Below, piece after piece: positions 63,400-64,000 of a DNA stretch of 64,000 nucleotides. The notes beneath the pieces are model-generated. The model made no database searches. It was not told where the DNA came from and saw only the letters and a list, made by a program, of their open reading frames with translations. This stretch comes from JBIQJD01 sp044507695 (GTDB taxonomy: Bacteria > Bacteroidota > Ignavibacteria > Ignavibacteriales > Ignavibacteriaceae). Each line of letters starts with the position of its first letter. Position 1 is the stretch's first letter. A program made the translations under genes and the position numbers. The stretch spans positions 1 through 64,000 of the forward strand of contig JBIQJD010000014.1 in NCBI GenBank assembly GCA_044507695.1. Direction: 5' to 3'.

Positions 63400-64000
63400 T
63401 TATTTGGAAAAAGTTAATTCGTTTTGATGCTCATAAAGCGGCTGGTATGTTTCAATTAATCTTTCAATATAATTTTCATCGCCAAGCCTCAGTATTTGTG
63501 CTGTCTTTGAATCAAGTTCATAATAATCATCCCACAAAACCGGATCGTTTGTAAAACAATGTGTCATGTAATCGGCTAAGTGTACAAGGGCTGAGAGTTG
63601 TTTATTAAAATCTGCTTCGGATGGTTTATGATGAAATTCAATTGCTTCAATAAGACTCCTTGGCAGATTCCATTTCTCAAGCAGAAACGCACCGGCTTCG
63701 CAATGTGTAATTCCAAGCACTTCTCTTTCAGCGGACATAAAATCCAGTTCATTACTTGAAGCGAGATTATAAATTTCTTCAAACTCATTTTTGAAGTAGC
63801 GGTGCATAACAGAAATTCCAAGATCATGCAATAAACCGGCTGTAAATGCTTCACCTGATTTTGCATAACCAAGATCATCTGCAAGGCGCTTAGCGGCAGT
63901 GGCTGTATAAATGCAATGCTGCCAATAATTTTTTCTGTTCCAGAATGCATCATCTTTATTATTGAACGCTTCTATCATTGATAAAGCAATTACGATATTT
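63400..64000 (-). CDS. HDOD domain protein, N-terminus beyond the window
   Basis: The right-hand end of the window cuts this gene. The visible 200 residues are the C-terminal two-thirds of an HDOD protein. The frame stays open through the edge (NIVIALS before the internal Met at 63978), so that Met is not the start. Shared motifs with its neighbour include GLLHDLGISVMHRYF, AAKRLADDLGYAKSGEAFTAG and AIEFHHKPSEADF; the pair arose by tandem duplication. Role unknown. Confidence 0.9.
   Translation of the reverse strand, partial: NIVIALSMIEAFNNKDDAFWNRKNYWQHCIYTATAAKRLADDLGYAKSGEAFTAGLLHDLGISVMHRYFKNEFEEIYNLASSNELDFMSAEREVLGITHCEAGAFLLEKWNLPRSLIEAIEFHHKPSEADFNKQLSALVHLADYMTHCFTNDPVLWDDYYELDSKTAQILRLGDENYIERLIETYQPLYEHQNELTFSK

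Overview
The window reads as an AT-rich chromosomal segment of a flagellated, didermic bacterium, most plausibly Ignavibacteriota or a related Bacteroidota/Chlorobi lineage. This taxonomic call is inference. It rests on FlgH and FlgI (L- and P-rings, hence an outer membrane), a bacillithiol enzyme (BshC), low GC, TTG-rich start usage, and many Asn/Lys/Ile/Ser-rich proteins. The segment looks like ordinary chromosome: I saw no phage genes, insertion sequences or CRISPR arrays.

Layout. (1) 1-21.6 kb is a mosaic of housekeeping genes: a queuosine precursor transporter, a DUF6600-type secreted protein, a membrane glycosyltransferase with a UPF0104 flippase-like protein, bshC, a MalK/UgpC-type ATPase, aroA, trmH, a HicB-like orphan, deoC, folD, an orphan DNA methyltransferase, a YmdB phosphoesterase, a DnaQ/GIY-YIG (UvrC-like) fusion nuclease, a secreted thioredoxin, an S9 peptidase, an eIF2B-like protein, a MATE exporter, two small secreted or membrane proteins and tRNA-Ser(GGA). 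(2) 21.9-27.9 kb carries signalling genes: two multidomain PAS histidine kinases on +, then an NtrB/NtrC-like kinase and sigma-54 activator pair on -. (3) 27.9-31.6 kb holds the late flagellar genes flgM, a FliT-like helical protein, fliD, fliS and flagellin. Flagellin has a sigma-28 promoter and a leader that looks like a CsrA target. (4) 31.6-44.85 kb is a five-gene glycosylation cluster of large TPR/glycosyltransferase proteins, including an 1887-residue multi-glycosyltransferase and a radical SAM/glycosyltransferase fusion. It is headed by a membrane TPR/coiled-coil protein that has its own sigma-28-like promoter. (5) 44.9-64.0 kb is one long, tightly packed minus-strand flagellar operon entering from beyond the right edge. 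In transcription order: two HDOD proteins, a degenerate histidine kinase, an unknown membrane protein, flgF, flgG, flgA, flgH, flgI, flgJ (with lytic transglycosylase domain), flgN, flgK, flgL, motA2, motB2, fliW, csrA, a REC-Hpt protein, motA1, motB1, a REC protein, a REC-DHp protein, an unknown protein and a PAS histidine kinase.

How it fits together. The operon supplies rod, rings, hook-junction proteins and two stator sets. FlgM and sigma-28 promoters time the filament genes. FliW and CsrA probably control flagellin translation through the leader described here. The glycosyltransferase cluster sits directly upstream of flagellin and has a sigma-28-like promoter, which suggests (inference) modification of flagellin or another surface structure co-expressed with the filament. 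The kinase, receiver, Hpt, DHp and pseudo-kinase genes inside the flagellar operon look like a dedicated but incomplete phosphorelay with no CheA or CheW in view. Every stretch over about 300 bases is accounted for once the non-ATG start of the flippase gene is accepted.
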